Assembly: GCF_947495965.1 (NCBI RefSeq) | Contig: NZ_CANMBB010000002.1 | Span: forward strand, 124,001 to 188,000 | From: an uncultured Maribacter sp. | GTDB taxonomy: Bacteria > Bacteroidota > Bacteroidia > Flavobacteriales > Flavobacteriaceae | Reading direction: 5' to 3' | Length of the DNA: 64,000 bases | Shown: positions 45,274 through 53,668 of the stretch, one piece after another | Layout: each line of letters begins with the position of its first letter | Position numbering within the stretch: the first letter of the stretch is position 1 | Position numbers and translations under genes: made by a program | The notes under the pieces: generated by a model | Told to the model about the DNA's origin: nothing | Databases searched by the model: none | What the model saw: only the letters and a program-made list of their open reading frames with translations

Positions 45274-46026
45274 TTAGTCTTTATGTATAAGCTTAGAACC
45301 ACTGTTTACTTTTTCATGTGTAATTTTTGCATCTCCTTTATAGTATAGCCTACTATTTGCTTTGGCTACTACATCTATTGTATTAGAAACGGATAAGTAA
45401 GCTCTAGAATCTGCTAGAAGATTTATATTTAAATCTTCTACTTCTAAATCATAATTTCTTAATTCAGAATCTGCGGTTAATTTAGCTTTTAGTTTAGTTG
45501 CAGAACCAAATACATCTACTTTAGAATCTGCAGATAGTTTTACTTCAATATTCTCAACATCAATTTCTCCTTTAAAAGAACCATTGGCAAAAGCTTCAAT
45601 AAAAACATTATTAGATATTAATGCATCTTCTAACTCAATTTTGGCATCTGTAGAAACTTTATAATTTGTAATGTTCTTTGCAGATATATAAACATTTAAT
45701 GTTTCTTTACCTTTTATGACTACAAAATTTTTAAGTCTAATTTTTAAATTACTTCCTTCTTGGTCTATTCGTATAGCTTTAAAGACATTACTATTTGCTT
45801 CAATCTCCACAGATTCTTCCCCTTCTGTAAAATGTACATAAACATTAAAATCATTAGAAACTTCAATAGAATTAAACTCTGAAAAAGAATATTCTCTAGT
45901 TTCTATATCTCCAGAGGCCCTAATAAAATTATCTTCACAAGAGAATAGAGTTGTTGCAACTGCTAACGCAATTATTAATTTTAAAAAAATAACTTTTGTA
46001 ATTGATTGATTTTGATTGATTTTCAT
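45274..46026 (-). CDS. head GIN domain (DUF2807) lipoprotein
   Basis: This 250-residue exported lipoprotein has a signal with lipobox TTLFSC (cysteine near 30), then a right-handed beta-helix-like repetitive domain (about 50-245). Its recurring pattern is the putative auto-transporter adhesin head GIN type: VSNDFNVYVHFTEGEESVEIEAN, LKIRLKNF, VYISAKNITNYKVSTDAKIEL, and repeated LSADSKV / LTADSEL / LLADSRAYL. The frame extends upstream, but ATG 46026 directly precedes the signal peptide. It is the last gene of the ECF sigma operon. Confidence 0.85.
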   Translation of the reverse strand: MKINQNQSITKVIFLKLIIALAVATTLFSCEDNFIRASGDIETREYSFSEFNSIEVSNDFNVYVHFTEGEESVEIEANSNVFKAIRIDQEGSNLKIRLKNFVVIKGKETLNVYISAKNITNYKVSTDAKIELEDALISNNVFIEAFANGSFKGEIDVENIEVKLSADSKVDVFGSATKLKAKLTADSELRNYDLEVEDLNINLLADSRAYLSVSNTIDVVAKANSRLYYKGDAKITHEKVNSGSKLIHKD

Positions 46027-46066
46027 GATTGTTAATTTTGATTGATTATTGATGAATATTTTTAAT

Positions 46067-46210
46067 TTAAACTGTTGTCCATTGTAGCACAACTGGTAAC
46101 CATTCTTCTGAATAGTTTTTATTAGTTGAACTTTTTTTAAAAAACACTTGGTTGTTTTTCACAAACACAGCTTGTGTTTTTATAGCCTTTCTTTTTCTAT
46201 TTTTAAACAT
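46067..46210 (-). CDS. possible small basic protein (47 residues), coupled to the barrel gene
   Basis: The ATG overlaps the stop of the upstream barrel gene as TAATG, the classic arrangement for translational re-initiation. The product is basic at the start (MFKNRKRKAIKTQ) and ends EEWLPVVLQWTTV; it has no signal peptide or membrane segment. No family is recognised. The evidence is coupling and an open frame filling the gap, so it may be spurious. Confidence 0.45.
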   Translation of the reverse strand: MFKNRKRKAIKTQAVFVKNNQVFFKKSSTNKNYSEEWLPVVLQWTTV

Positions 46211-46872
46211 TACGGTTTCTTTTTGTAGCGATTTCTCCCCATATTAAAAACCCCAACTTTTATACCAACACCAGCAGAAAAACCATTTATACGATCTAAA
46301 GTTGCTGGTTCTAACCTTGTTTTACTTGAAATTCGATATTTAACTCCTGCTTCTAATTGTAAATATCTAGATACATTAAATAAAAGATTAACACCTGGTT
46401 CTATAACAAAGAAACCATCAGATTCTCTTAATTCGTCATCTTCTAAATCATTATTTTCGAAATCAAAATCGGAATCAAAAACACCAAGTCCACCACCACC
46501 AATTAATAAAGGAAATGACAAGTTTACAGTAGATTTACTAAAAAGTATAGGTTCTATATGTAAACCACCATAGGCACCAATAATATCTTCATTTATGCCT
46601 TCTATTTCATTAAAATAGTTTTGCTGAGAATAAAAGAATGTTGCTACAAAACCAACTTCTACTTTCCTATTCGCAACATAAGCCACTTTAAAACTTGGCA
46701 AAAAAGTATCTTTATTGTCCATTTCGCCAAGATGCATGGAAACACCTAGATAAACACCATGAACTACATTTTTACGGTCGTTAAATTCTATATAATCTCC
46801 ATTGTCTTGCGCGTAGCTTACTAGGCAAAATCCTAACAAAGCTAAGAGCATTATTATATTATTATTTTTCAT
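46210..46872 (-). CDS. outer-membrane beta-barrel-like exported protein
   Basis: This 220-residue protein has a signal peptide (about 1-21, IIMLLALLGFCLVSYAQ). Its alternating hydrophobic/aromatic strands are of the small outer-membrane barrel type (VVHGVYLGVSMHL, FKVAYVANRKVEVGFVATFFY, AYGGLHIEPILF, LSFPLLIGGGGLGVF, LQLEAGVKYRIS, FSAGVGIKVGVF). The C-terminus is basic rather than ending in the usual aromatic residue. It lies in the sigma factor operon with its own promoter-like site upstream. Confidence 0.7.
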   Translation of the reverse strand: MKNNNIIMLLALLGFCLVSYAQDNGDYIEFNDRKNVVHGVYLGVSMHLGEMDNKDTFLPSFKVAYVANRKVEVGFVATFFYSQQNYFNEIEGINEDIIGAYGGLHIEPILFSKSTVNLSFPLLIGGGGLGVFDSDFDFENNDLEDDELRESDGFFVIEPGVNLLFNVSRYLQLEAGVKYRISSKTRLEPATLDRINGFSAGVGIKVGVFNMGRNRYKKKP

Positions 46873-46903
46873 TTTTGGTTGCTTTTAATTGTTGTATTAA
46901 GTA

Positions 46904-46930
46904 GACTACTTTTTAATAAAAATTGTTGCA
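46904..46930 (-). promoter_or_regulatory. second ECF-type promoter candidate (GCAAC-N18-GTC)
   Basis: On the minus strand TTGCAAC (to 46925) and AGTCTA (46904-46906 for GTC) repeat the layout of the site before the sigma gene, with an 18- instead of 17-base spacer, 32 bases before the barrel gene's start. Confidence 0.4.
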
Positions 46931-46947
46931 ATAACAGGAACATTTTT

Positions 46948-48036
46948 TTAATTATCTTTAATTTGGATTAATCCTTTTTTTCCTATAATAGTAATACTGC
47001 CCAATAGTTCTTTCCCGTAGGTGGCATTAATTTTTCTAATTCTATCTCCTTTGTCTATAACATTTGAAGTAACATTATTAAAAGATTTTGGTAACCTTAA
47101 TAGTCCTTCTTCTAATGTTGCATTAAACTTTAAAGAAGTGTTTTCTACATTAATGTTAATTTCAGATGATTCTTGATTTAATTTTATAAAAGGCTTAGTT
47201 GTAATAATTTCTTTAATTACTAAATCTGCTATTTTTAAATCAAGATTAGTTTCTTTCTTTAAAGAATTAATGTCTATGGTAGTAAACTTCATAGAGCCTT
47301 TTATTTTATTTACGACATCAATTTTTATTTCATCTTTATTGGAGTATAATTCTAGCGCATTAATGGTTTCTAAATTAAGAGTAGATCCAGAACTATTAAC
47401 TCGTAAATCTTCTGAGTTTTCTACAATAAATTTTCCATTTTTTACACGAACATTACCATAGTTAATTGTTTCGGCTTTAATTTTACCATATTTCATGGTT
47501 ATATCTACAAAATTTAAATTTCCATTTAACCATAAATCGCCATGTTGTATATCTGTTTTGAATTTCCCGGTCCAATCTTCTACAATAATATCTCCAAATT
47601 TGTTCGTAATATCTAATTCGGCATTTTTTGGTAAGAATACTTTATAGTTAATTTTTAAGTTACTTTTATCATAATCAAAAGGAGTGGCTTTATTCCAATA
47701 CTTTGCAAAAAAGCCTGTACTTTTTTCTGCTATTGCAGTTTTAAAAATGATATAATCTTTATTTTCATTTATAGAAGTACCAATTCTATCAATAAGATTT
47801 TTTGCATTCTCACTCTTTTTATGAGTTACTTCTATTTCCATTTTAATAACGAGACTCTCTTTGTTCCATCCTTGAACAGAAATATCTCCATAGTTATTTT
47901 CTAGATAAAGCTTTCCTGAATTTGTCATAGGAAAAGTTTTTTCTATTTTTTTAGAAATTTTATTTTGTGCATGTAGGCTAAAGTTTAAAACAATAGCCAT
48001 TAAGAACAGCAATAGTTTTTTATAATGTATAACCAT
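46948..48036 (-). CDS. exported DUF4097-like beta-repeat protein
   Basis: This 362-residue protein has a signal peptide (about 1-23, LLLFLMAIVLNFSLHAQ). A beta-helix-like region follows (about 30-345) with DUF4097-type recurrence: GKLYLENNYGDISVQGW, AELDITNKFGDIIVEDWTG, KTDIQHGDLWLNGNLNFVDITMKYGKIKAET, and NYGNVRVKNGKFIVENSEDLRV. Such domains are adhesin-like and surface- or periplasm-located. It overlaps the anti-sigma-like gene by 17 bases, so the two are coupled. Confidence 0.8.
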   Translation of the reverse strand: MVIHYKKLLLFLMAIVLNFSLHAQNKISKKIEKTFPMTNSGKLYLENNYGDISVQGWNKESLVIKMEIEVTHKKSENAKNLIDRIGTSINENKDYIIFKTAIAEKSTGFFAKYWNKATPFDYDKSNLKINYKVFLPKNAELDITNKFGDIIVEDWTGKFKTDIQHGDLWLNGNLNFVDITMKYGKIKAETINYGNVRVKNGKFIVENSEDLRVNSSGSTLNLETINALELYSNKDEIKIDVVNKIKGSMKFTTIDINSLKKETNLDLKIADLVIKEIITTKPFIKLNQESSEININVENTSLKFNATLEEGLLRLPKSFNNVTSNVIDKGDRIRKINATYGKELLGSITIIGKKGLIQIKDN

Positions 48037-48571
48037 AATCCTCGTTTATTTTTTTTGAAGAATTTATTTGTTTAAGTAAATTCTCTATTAATTCAATTCT
48101 TTTTTTATAATTACCAATAAGCGCTTCTAGTATACGCTCATTGTCTAAATTTTTCTTCATTTCAATTTTTAGTTCATCATACTCATCATCTAAATCTTGC
48201 ATAAAGGATAAAAATTCTTTTTTGTCTTCGTTAGATAAAGCGGGGTGTTCTTGCACTAATTTTACTTGGTGCTCTACCAAGCTTTTATAATGAATTTCTA
48301 TATCTAATACTTCTTTATTTGCATAACTAGTTTCTATACTTGCGTTATTTGGTTGTAATAAAAATGGGCCAGTTATAGTTAAGAGCCCTAAAACTAAAAT
48401 GATACTAGCTGCTATTTTAAAACCTGTAGACCTCCATAACGGAATAACTTTTTTAGGTTCTGTAGCATCTAATTCTTTAGATATAGCATCCCACAACTTA
48501 TTTTTATCGGCCTTTTTATCATTAAAAAAGTCTTTGTTGTCCCGTATATGTTTTTCAAAATTATCCATCAT
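48020..48571 (-). CDS. anti-sigma-factor-like single-pass membrane protein
   Basis: This 183-residue protein has a cytoplasmic N-terminus (about 1-45, with LWDAISKELD, as in the sigma-binding part of anti-sigma factors). One transmembrane helix follows (about 50-68, FKIAASIILVLGLLTITGP), then a helical, charged periplasmic part (about 80-183). It overlaps the sigma factor stop as ATGA. The position directly after an ECF sigma gene and the single membrane helix support an anti-sigma role; sequence conservation is weak. Confidence 0.65.
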   Translation of the reverse strand: MMDNFEKHIRDNKDFFNDKKADKNKLWDAISKELDATEPKKVIPLWRSTGFKIAASIILVLGLLTITGPFLLQPNNASIETSYANKEVLDIEIHYKSLVEHQVKLVQEHPALSNEDKKEFLSFMQDLDDEYDELKIEMKKNLDNERILEALIGNYKKRIELIENLLKQINSSKKINEDYGYTL

Positions 48572-49107
48572 AACCCTTTAATAATTTCAATTAATTTCTT
48601 TTTTGCTCTATGGTATTGCGATTTAGAAGTGGAGGTACTTATTTCTAAAATTTCTCCAATTTCATTATGATCATAACCTTCAATTAAGTACAGACATATT
48701 ATTTGCTTATAACCTTGCGGCAATTTTTCTATTCCTAGTTTTACTTTTATCAAATCTATTTTTTCTATAGGTTCCGGAGTTTCCTCTTTTAAATGGTATT
48801 CATGATCCTCTATAGGTGTTAAGGAAATACGCTTAACTTTTAAATGATTAATACTTTTATTAATTACTATCCTTTTTAACCATGCTCCAAAAGAACTTTC
48901 GTATTTAAAACTGTTAATTTTTTTAAAAGCATCTATAAAACTGTCTTGTACTACATCTTCAGCATCTTCTTTAATGCCAACCATACGCATACTTATAGAA
49001 TACATAGCATCTACATATAACTCGTACAATTTGTATTGTGAGTTTCTATCGCCAAGCTTGCTTTTTTCAACAAGCTCTTTGTGTGTATTTTGGACTATAG
49101 TTTCCAA
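48568..49107 (-). CDS. ECF RNA polymerase sigma factor
   Basis: This 179-residue sigma-70 group 4 factor has region 2 (about 25-92: YKLYELYVDAMYSISMRMVGIKEDAEDVVQDSFIDAFKKINSF) and region 4 (about 122-175: LPQGYKQIICLYLIEGYDHNEIGEILEISTSTSKSQYHRAKKKL, a helix-turn-helix). It directs polymerase to its own promoter class and is likely held by the next gene's product. The start is TTG 49107, the first possible codon with a full region 2. Confidence 0.92.
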   Translation of the reverse strand: METIVQNTHKELVEKSKLGDRNSQYKLYELYVDAMYSISMRMVGIKEDAEDVVQDSFIDAFKKINSFKYESSFGAWLKRIVINKSINHLKVKRISLTPIEDHEYHLKEETPEPIEKIDLIKVKLGIEKLPQGYKQIICLYLIEGYDHNEIGEILEISTSTSKSQYHRAKKKLIEIIKGL

Positions 49108-49164
49108 TTAAGTAATTACGCTTCTTTGGTGGTTGTTTTCTTAAATTTTAGTTACGTTCTTATT

Positions 49165-49195
49165 ACAAAGACAATTGTAAAAGTAAAAGGTTGCA
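49165..49195 (-). promoter_or_regulatory. candidate autoregulated ECF promoter (GCAAC-N17-GTC)
   Basis: On the minus strand GCAACC (49189-49194) and GTCTTTG with GTC at 49170-49172 are spaced by 17 bases, about 60 bases before the sigma factor start. The -35 AAC and -10 GTC cores are typical of ECF promoters; a related site occurs inside the operon at 46904-46930. Confidence 0.5.
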
Positions 49196-49309
49196 TCAAA
49201 TTAAAATTAATTTTTATTATTTATATTTTTTTTTAAAATAGTTGCGAAACAAATAGTTAAGTTTTCTTAAAAGCTATTTTATAATTTGTTTATGTGTTAT
49301 TTTTATAGG

Positions 49310-50467
49310 ATGAGATTACAAACAAGAAAAGGATTTCGTTTTTCAAACTATGAAGCTCCAAATCAAACCCCTTTTGAAAAGTTGTTTGATATTTTTCAGG
49401 AACTTATAACGCATACCTCTGGTGATTTTGATGAGGCTATAGATTGGTTGCGAGAATTAGATAAAGAATACCAACTTACAGATGAAGACTATACCATTGA
49501 TGATTTTATTGAAGACTTAAAACAAAAAGGGTACATACGCGAGGAATTTGAAGATGGAGGAGGAAAACCAAATGATGATGGGGAAGGTACAGAAGATCCT
49601 AAAGGAACAGTTTCTATTACTGCTAAAATGGAACGTATTATTAGAAAACGTGCGTTAGACCAAATTTTTGGTAAATTAAAACGTAGTGGTTCTGGGAATC
49701 ATAAAACTGGAAAGTCCGGAAGTGGAGATGAGCATACTGGAAATTTAAGAGCATATAAATATGGAGATGGTTTAGATAATATCTCTATGACCGAGAGTAT
49801 TAAAAATGCGCAAGTAAATAATGGCATTGGAAACTTTACTTTAAATGAAGAAGATTTAGTTGTAGAGGATACAGAGCATAAAGCGCAAATGAGTACAGTG
49901 CTTATGATAGATATAAGCCATAGTATGATTTTGTATGGAGAAGATAGAATAACACCTGCTAAAAAAGTAGCCATGGCACTTGCAGAACTTATTACGACAA
50001 GATATCCAAAAGACACTTTAGATATTCTTGTATTTGGTAATGATGCTTGGCCAATTCCTATTAAAGATTTACCTTATTTAAAAGTTGGGCCTTACCATAC
50101 CAATACAGTAGCTGGTTTAAAATTAGCCATGGATATGCTTCGAAGAAAGCGGAATACCAATAAGCAAATTTTTATGATTACAGATGGTAAACCAAGTTGT
50201 TTACGTATGCCAGACGGCACGTATTATAAAAATAGTGTTGGTCTTGATGAGTATATTGTAGAGAAATGTTATAATATGGCTAGCCAAGCTAGAAAATTGC
50301 ATATTCCAATTACCACTTTTATGATAGCCCAAGACCCTTATTTAATGAAGTTTATTAGACTGTTTACAGCAGCTAATAAAGGGAAAGCATTTTTTACGGG
50401 TTTAAAAGGTTTGGGGGAAATGATTTTTGAAGATTATGAAACTAATAGAAGAAAGAGGTTAAAATAG
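49310..50467 (+). CDS. cytoplasmic VWA-domain protein, partner of the adjacent AAA protein
   Basis: This 385-residue protein has a helical N-terminus (about 1-75), an acidic glycine-rich linker (about 78-105, FEDGGGKPNDDGEG), and a basic segment. A VWA domain follows (about 195-370) with a complete MIDAS: DISHS at D201-S205, Thr in HTNTVAG and the later Asp in MITDGKPS. It has no signal or membrane helix. The start is ATG 49310; an upstream in-frame ATG lies before a poor N-terminus. It resembles magnesium-chelatase-type VWA partners and precedes a MoxR/chelatase-like ATPase gene by 177 bases. Confidence 0.82.
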   Translation: MRLQTRKGFRFSNYEAPNQTPFEKLFDIFQELITHTSGDFDEAIDWLRELDKEYQLTDEDYTIDDFIEDLKQKGYIREEFEDGGGKPNDDGEGTEDPKGTVSITAKMERIIRKRALDQIFGKLKRSGSGNHKTGKSGSGDEHTGNLRAYKYGDGLDNISMTESIKNAQVNNGIGNFTLNEEDLVVEDTEHKAQMSTVLMIDISHSMILYGEDRITPAKKVAMALAELITTRYPKDTLDILVFGNDAWPIPIKDLPYLKVGPYHTNTVAGLKLAMDMLRRKRNTNKQIFMITDGKPSCLRMPDGTYYKNSVGLDEYIVEKCYNMASQARKLHIPITTFMIAQDPYLMKFIRLFTAANKGKAFFTGLKGLGEMIFEDYETNRRKRLK

Positions 50468-50644
50468 ATTACTTCGGCTGCGCTTATTCCTCATAAATTT
50501 TGAGATTTAGTAAAGTAGAAATCGGTTTAAAATAATAAAAAAAAGATAGAAATAAGTAAGTTGAGGCTTGTTGTTTGCTAGTGAATAAATACATATTCTA
50601 GAAAATGAGTCATAAACAAGCATCAACCAAGAACAAAAAAATAT

Positions 50645-52114
50645 ATGAAATTGAATTATAAAGAAATATCCACATTAGCAGAATTAAAAAAAGCAGGATA
50701 TAAAAGTAAAAGTATAAAGGACGAGCTTAGAGATAATCTAAGAAATAAAATAAAAAATGGAGAGACTACTTTTGAAGGAGTTTGGGGGTATGAGAATACG
50801 GTTATTCCAGAATTAGAGAGAGCTATTTTATCTAGACACAATATAAATTTACTAGGACTTCGTGGACAAGCAAAAACCCGTTTAGCAAGGTTAATGATAA
50901 CTTTGTTAGATGAATGGATTCCTGTTGTAGAAGGTTCCGAAATAAATGATGATCCTTTGCAACCAATGTCTCGTTATGCTATAGAATTATTAAAAGAAAA
51001 AGGAGATAAAACGCCAATTTCATGGATGCATAGAGACGACCGTTTTTATGAAAAATTAGCAACGCCAGATGTTACTGTTGCAGATTTAATAGGAGATGTA
51101 GATCCAATAAAAGCTGCAAATCTTAAATTGTCTTATGCAGATGAGCGTGTTTTACATTTTGGAATGATTCCACGCGCTAATCGATGTATTTTTGTTATTA
51201 ATGAATTGCCAGATTTACAAGCAAGAATACAGGTGTCTTTATTTAATATTTTACAAGAAGGGGATATTCAAATAAGAGGTTTTAAACTTCGTTTACCTTT
51301 GGATCTTCAGTTTATATTTACTGCAAATCCAGAAGATTATACCAATAGGGGTAGTATTGTAACTCCTTTAAAAGATAGAATTGGCTCACAAATACTGACA
51401 CACTATCCTGAAAATATAGAAACAGCACGTAAGATTACGGAACAAGAATCTAACTTAGATTCTAGACAAGAAGATGTTGTTTACGTTCCTAGTATAGCTA
51501 AAGATATTCTAGAACAAATTAGTTTTGAAGCTCGCAAGAGTGAGTATGTAGATGTTAAAAGTGGCGTAAGTGCACGTACTAGTATTACTGCTTTTGAAAA
51601 TTTATTAAGTACAGCCGAAAGAAGAACATTATTAAGTGGGGCAGAAGCAACAACTATAAGGTTAAGTGATTTTGTTGGTGTTATTCCTGCAATTACAGGA
51701 AAAATAGAATTAGTTTATGAGGGAGAACAAGAAGGTGCAGATGGTGTTGCTAGTTTGTTGTTAGACGAAGCTGTTAAAACTATTTTTACGACCTATTTCC
51801 CTGTAATAAATAAATTAGAACGCAAAGGAGAAGAAACCCCTTACGATGAATTAATACAATGGTTTTATGACGGAGAAGGAGTTGATTTGGATGATGATTT
51901 TACAGAGGAAGAATACGTAAGAGCATTAAATAATATACCTCCATTAACTCAATTAATTAAGGAGTACCAACCAGATTTTGAAGAGAAAGACAAAAACTTT
52001 TTAAAAGAAGTACTTCTTTGGGGGTTAGTAGCTCATAAAAAATTAAGTAAGCATCGTTTTTCTGAAGGCTACCAGTTTAATGATTTGTATGGAAACTATA
52101 TAAGTGGTTTATAA
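50645..52114 (+). CDS. AAA ATPase of the magnesium-chelatase/MoxR type
   Basis: This 489-residue protein has Walker A GLRGQAKT (71-78, the AKT form usual in MoxR proteins). The Walker B strand CIFVINELPDL reads Asn186-Glu187 where most relatives have Asp-Glu. The chelatase-like LFNILQEGDIQIRGF (about 199-213), sensor FTANPEDYTNRG and arginine-finger region PLKDRIGSQILTHYP are also present. The C-terminal lid runs about 290-489. Without photosynthesis genes nearby it is not a chlorophyll chelatase. It and the VWA protein likely form a MoxR-VWA-style chaperone acting on an unknown client. Confidence 0.85.
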   Translation: MKLNYKEISTLAELKKAGYKSKSIKDELRDNLRNKIKNGETTFEGVWGYENTVIPELERAILSRHNINLLGLRGQAKTRLARLMITLLDEWIPVVEGSEINDDPLQPMSRYAIELLKEKGDKTPISWMHRDDRFYEKLATPDVTVADLIGDVDPIKAANLKLSYADERVLHFGMIPRANRCIFVINELPDLQARIQVSLFNILQEGDIQIRGFKLRLPLDLQFIFTANPEDYTNRGSIVTPLKDRIGSQILTHYPENIETARKITEQESNLDSRQEDVVYVPSIAKDILEQISFEARKSEYVDVKSGVSARTSITAFENLLSTAERRTLLSGAEATTIRLSDFVGVIPAITGKIELVYEGEQEGADGVASLLLDEAVKTIFTTYFPVINKLERKGEETPYDELIQWFYDGEGVDLDDDFTEEEYVRALNNIPPLTQLIKEYQPDFEEKDKNFLKEVLLWGLVAHKKLSKHRFSEGYQFNDLYGNYISGL

Positions 52115-52120
52115 CTATTA

Positions 52121-52160
52121 AAAAGCTCCTTAACGTAAGTATTAAGGAGCTTTTCTTTTA
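52121..52160. terminator. bidirectional intrinsic terminator
   Basis: AAAAGCTCCTTAA / TTAAGGAGCTTTT (52121-52133, 52142-52154) is followed by TCTTTT, between convergent genes. Confidence 0.9.
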
Positions 52161-52171
52161 CATAGCAATTT

Positions 52172-53668
52172 TTATTGTATTTGATAGGCTGGTAAGTTAA
52201 ATACAAAAGAACTTCCTTCTTTAGGTTTGCTTAAAACAGTAATGGTAGTATCATGTAAGTCCATAATCTTTTTTACAATTGCAAGCCCTAAACCATAGCC
52301 TTGTTTTTTAGCACTTTCATTTACTTGCTTGTATCTATCAAAAATAAAAGGCTGTTCATTTAATGGTATCCCAGCACCATTATCTGTAAGGATAATTTCA
52401 ATATTATTTCCTATTTTGTTTAAGGATAACGTTACCAAACCGTGAGGGTTTGTGTATTTTATAGCATTTTCTATTAGGTTTTGCAAAGCCCTTTCTACAA
52501 GGCTAACATCTGCAAATACCATACAATTTTCCTTAGGATTTTCTAATTGTAATTTTATTTCTTTTTTCTGAGCCAGTACATTAAATTTCGCTATTAAATC
52601 ATGCGATAATTCAGTTATGGAAAAAGGTTCTTTAATAGGAGTAACTTGTTCTGCTTCTAGTTTAGAATATTCAAATAATTGGTTAATTAAATTAGATAAT
52701 TTATCTACATTATCATGTGTAATTTGTAAATATTCATCTGTTTCAACCTTAGAAAGAGTATCTTTTTTAATTTGTAGTGTTTCTATATACCCTTTTAATA
52801 TGGCTAAAGGTGTTCTTAAATCATGAGAAACGTTGGCTATAAGCTCTCTACGCAATAAATCTACAGATTTCATTTTCTCCATATTATCTACAATAGTATC
52901 TGCCATTTCATTAAAAGAATGTGCAAAAACTTCTATATCAGAATCTTCAGGGTTTTCTATTCTAGCTTCTAAATCTCCTTCTTGAAACCTTCTGACTGTG
53001 CCAGTTATTAGACGTAAATTTTTAGTTAAAAACCAAATACTTAAAAGGCCAATAATTACTGTAAAAAGCATCGTTAATAATGTAGCGCCAACTCCTAATT
53101 GTCTAAAATAAGAACCTAGTAGACTATTACTTATATGCTGAAATTCTGCGCCAGCCAGTATTACATAGACATATCCTTTTCTTGAGTCTACTTCATAAGG
53201 AGCTGCAGAAAATATTTTTTGTTCTCCAGGGTTTCTTGGGTCATCTCCTTCAATATAAGAACTTCCTTTATTTTCTATGAATTTTTTTATGGGTTCTAAA
53301 GTAACAGACTTTGCAGGTGCATTATCACTATGGTCTAAAACTACTGAATATAAAATTTTGCCAACATCATTTAATAAGTACACTTCTATACTTCGATTTA
53401 CAGCCATCATATCGTGCATTAAATCGCCAAATAATGGTTTGTTCACAGTGCCGTCTTCTAGAAAAGGGGATGCATTTGCAAATTTCTCTTGTATTACATG
53501 ATTTGCAACATTTGCATTTACTTGTTGTATGGTTGCTTGGTTATATTTATTGGCGTAGTAGCCAGTTATAAAAATATATGAGGTACCCATTAATAAAATT
53601 AATAGTATAAATGCAAGCCATAATTTTTTGACTAATTTGGGAGTAAGTGCTTTATCTTTTTGATCCAT
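52172..53668 (-). CDS. HAMP-domain sensor histidine kinase
   Basis: This 498-residue kinase has a transmembrane helix (about 11-33), a periplasmic sensor (about 34-190), a second helix (about 192-215) and a HAMP domain (about 216-268). HisKA follows with NVSHDLRTPLAI (phospho-acceptor His282), then an HATPase_c domain with NLIENAIKY, DNGAGIP and GYGLGLAIVKKI. Its ATG overlaps the regulator's stop as TAATG. It is the cognate kinase of the OmpR-family regulator. Confidence 0.93.
   Translation of the reverse strand: MDQKDKALTPKLVKKLWLAFILLILLMGTSYIFITGYYANKYNQATIQQVNANVANHVIQEKFANASPFLEDGTVNKPLFGDLMHDMMAVNRSIEVYLLNDVGKILYSVVLDHSDNAPAKSVTLEPIKKFIENKGSSYIEGDDPRNPGEQKIFSAAPYEVDSRKGYVYVILAGAEFQHISNSLLGSYFRQLGVGATLLTMLFTVIIGLLSIWFLTKNLRLITGTVRRFQEGDLEARIENPEDSDIEVFAHSFNEMADTIVDNMEKMKSVDLLRRELIANVSHDLRTPLAILKGYIETLQIKKDTLSKVETDEYLQITHDNVDKLSNLINQLFEYSKLEAEQVTPIKEPFSITELSHDLIAKFNVLAQKKEIKLQLENPKENCMVFADVSLVERALQNLIENAIKYTNPHGLVTLSLNKIGNNIEIILTDNGAGIPLNEQPFIFDRYKQVNESAKKQGYGLGLAIVKKIMDLHDTTITVLSKPKEGSSFVFNLPAYQIQ

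Noticed and set aside
50605-50661. 18-codon frame MSHKQASTKNKKIYEIEL before the AAA gene
   Set aside because: It overlaps the AAA gene start and has no skew toward any amino acid that would make it a leader peptide; probably chance.
50645-52114. Chlorophyll or cobalamin chelatase function for the AAA/VWA pair
   Set aside because: No pigment or corrinoid genes are nearby and the large substrate-binding chelatase subunit is absent.
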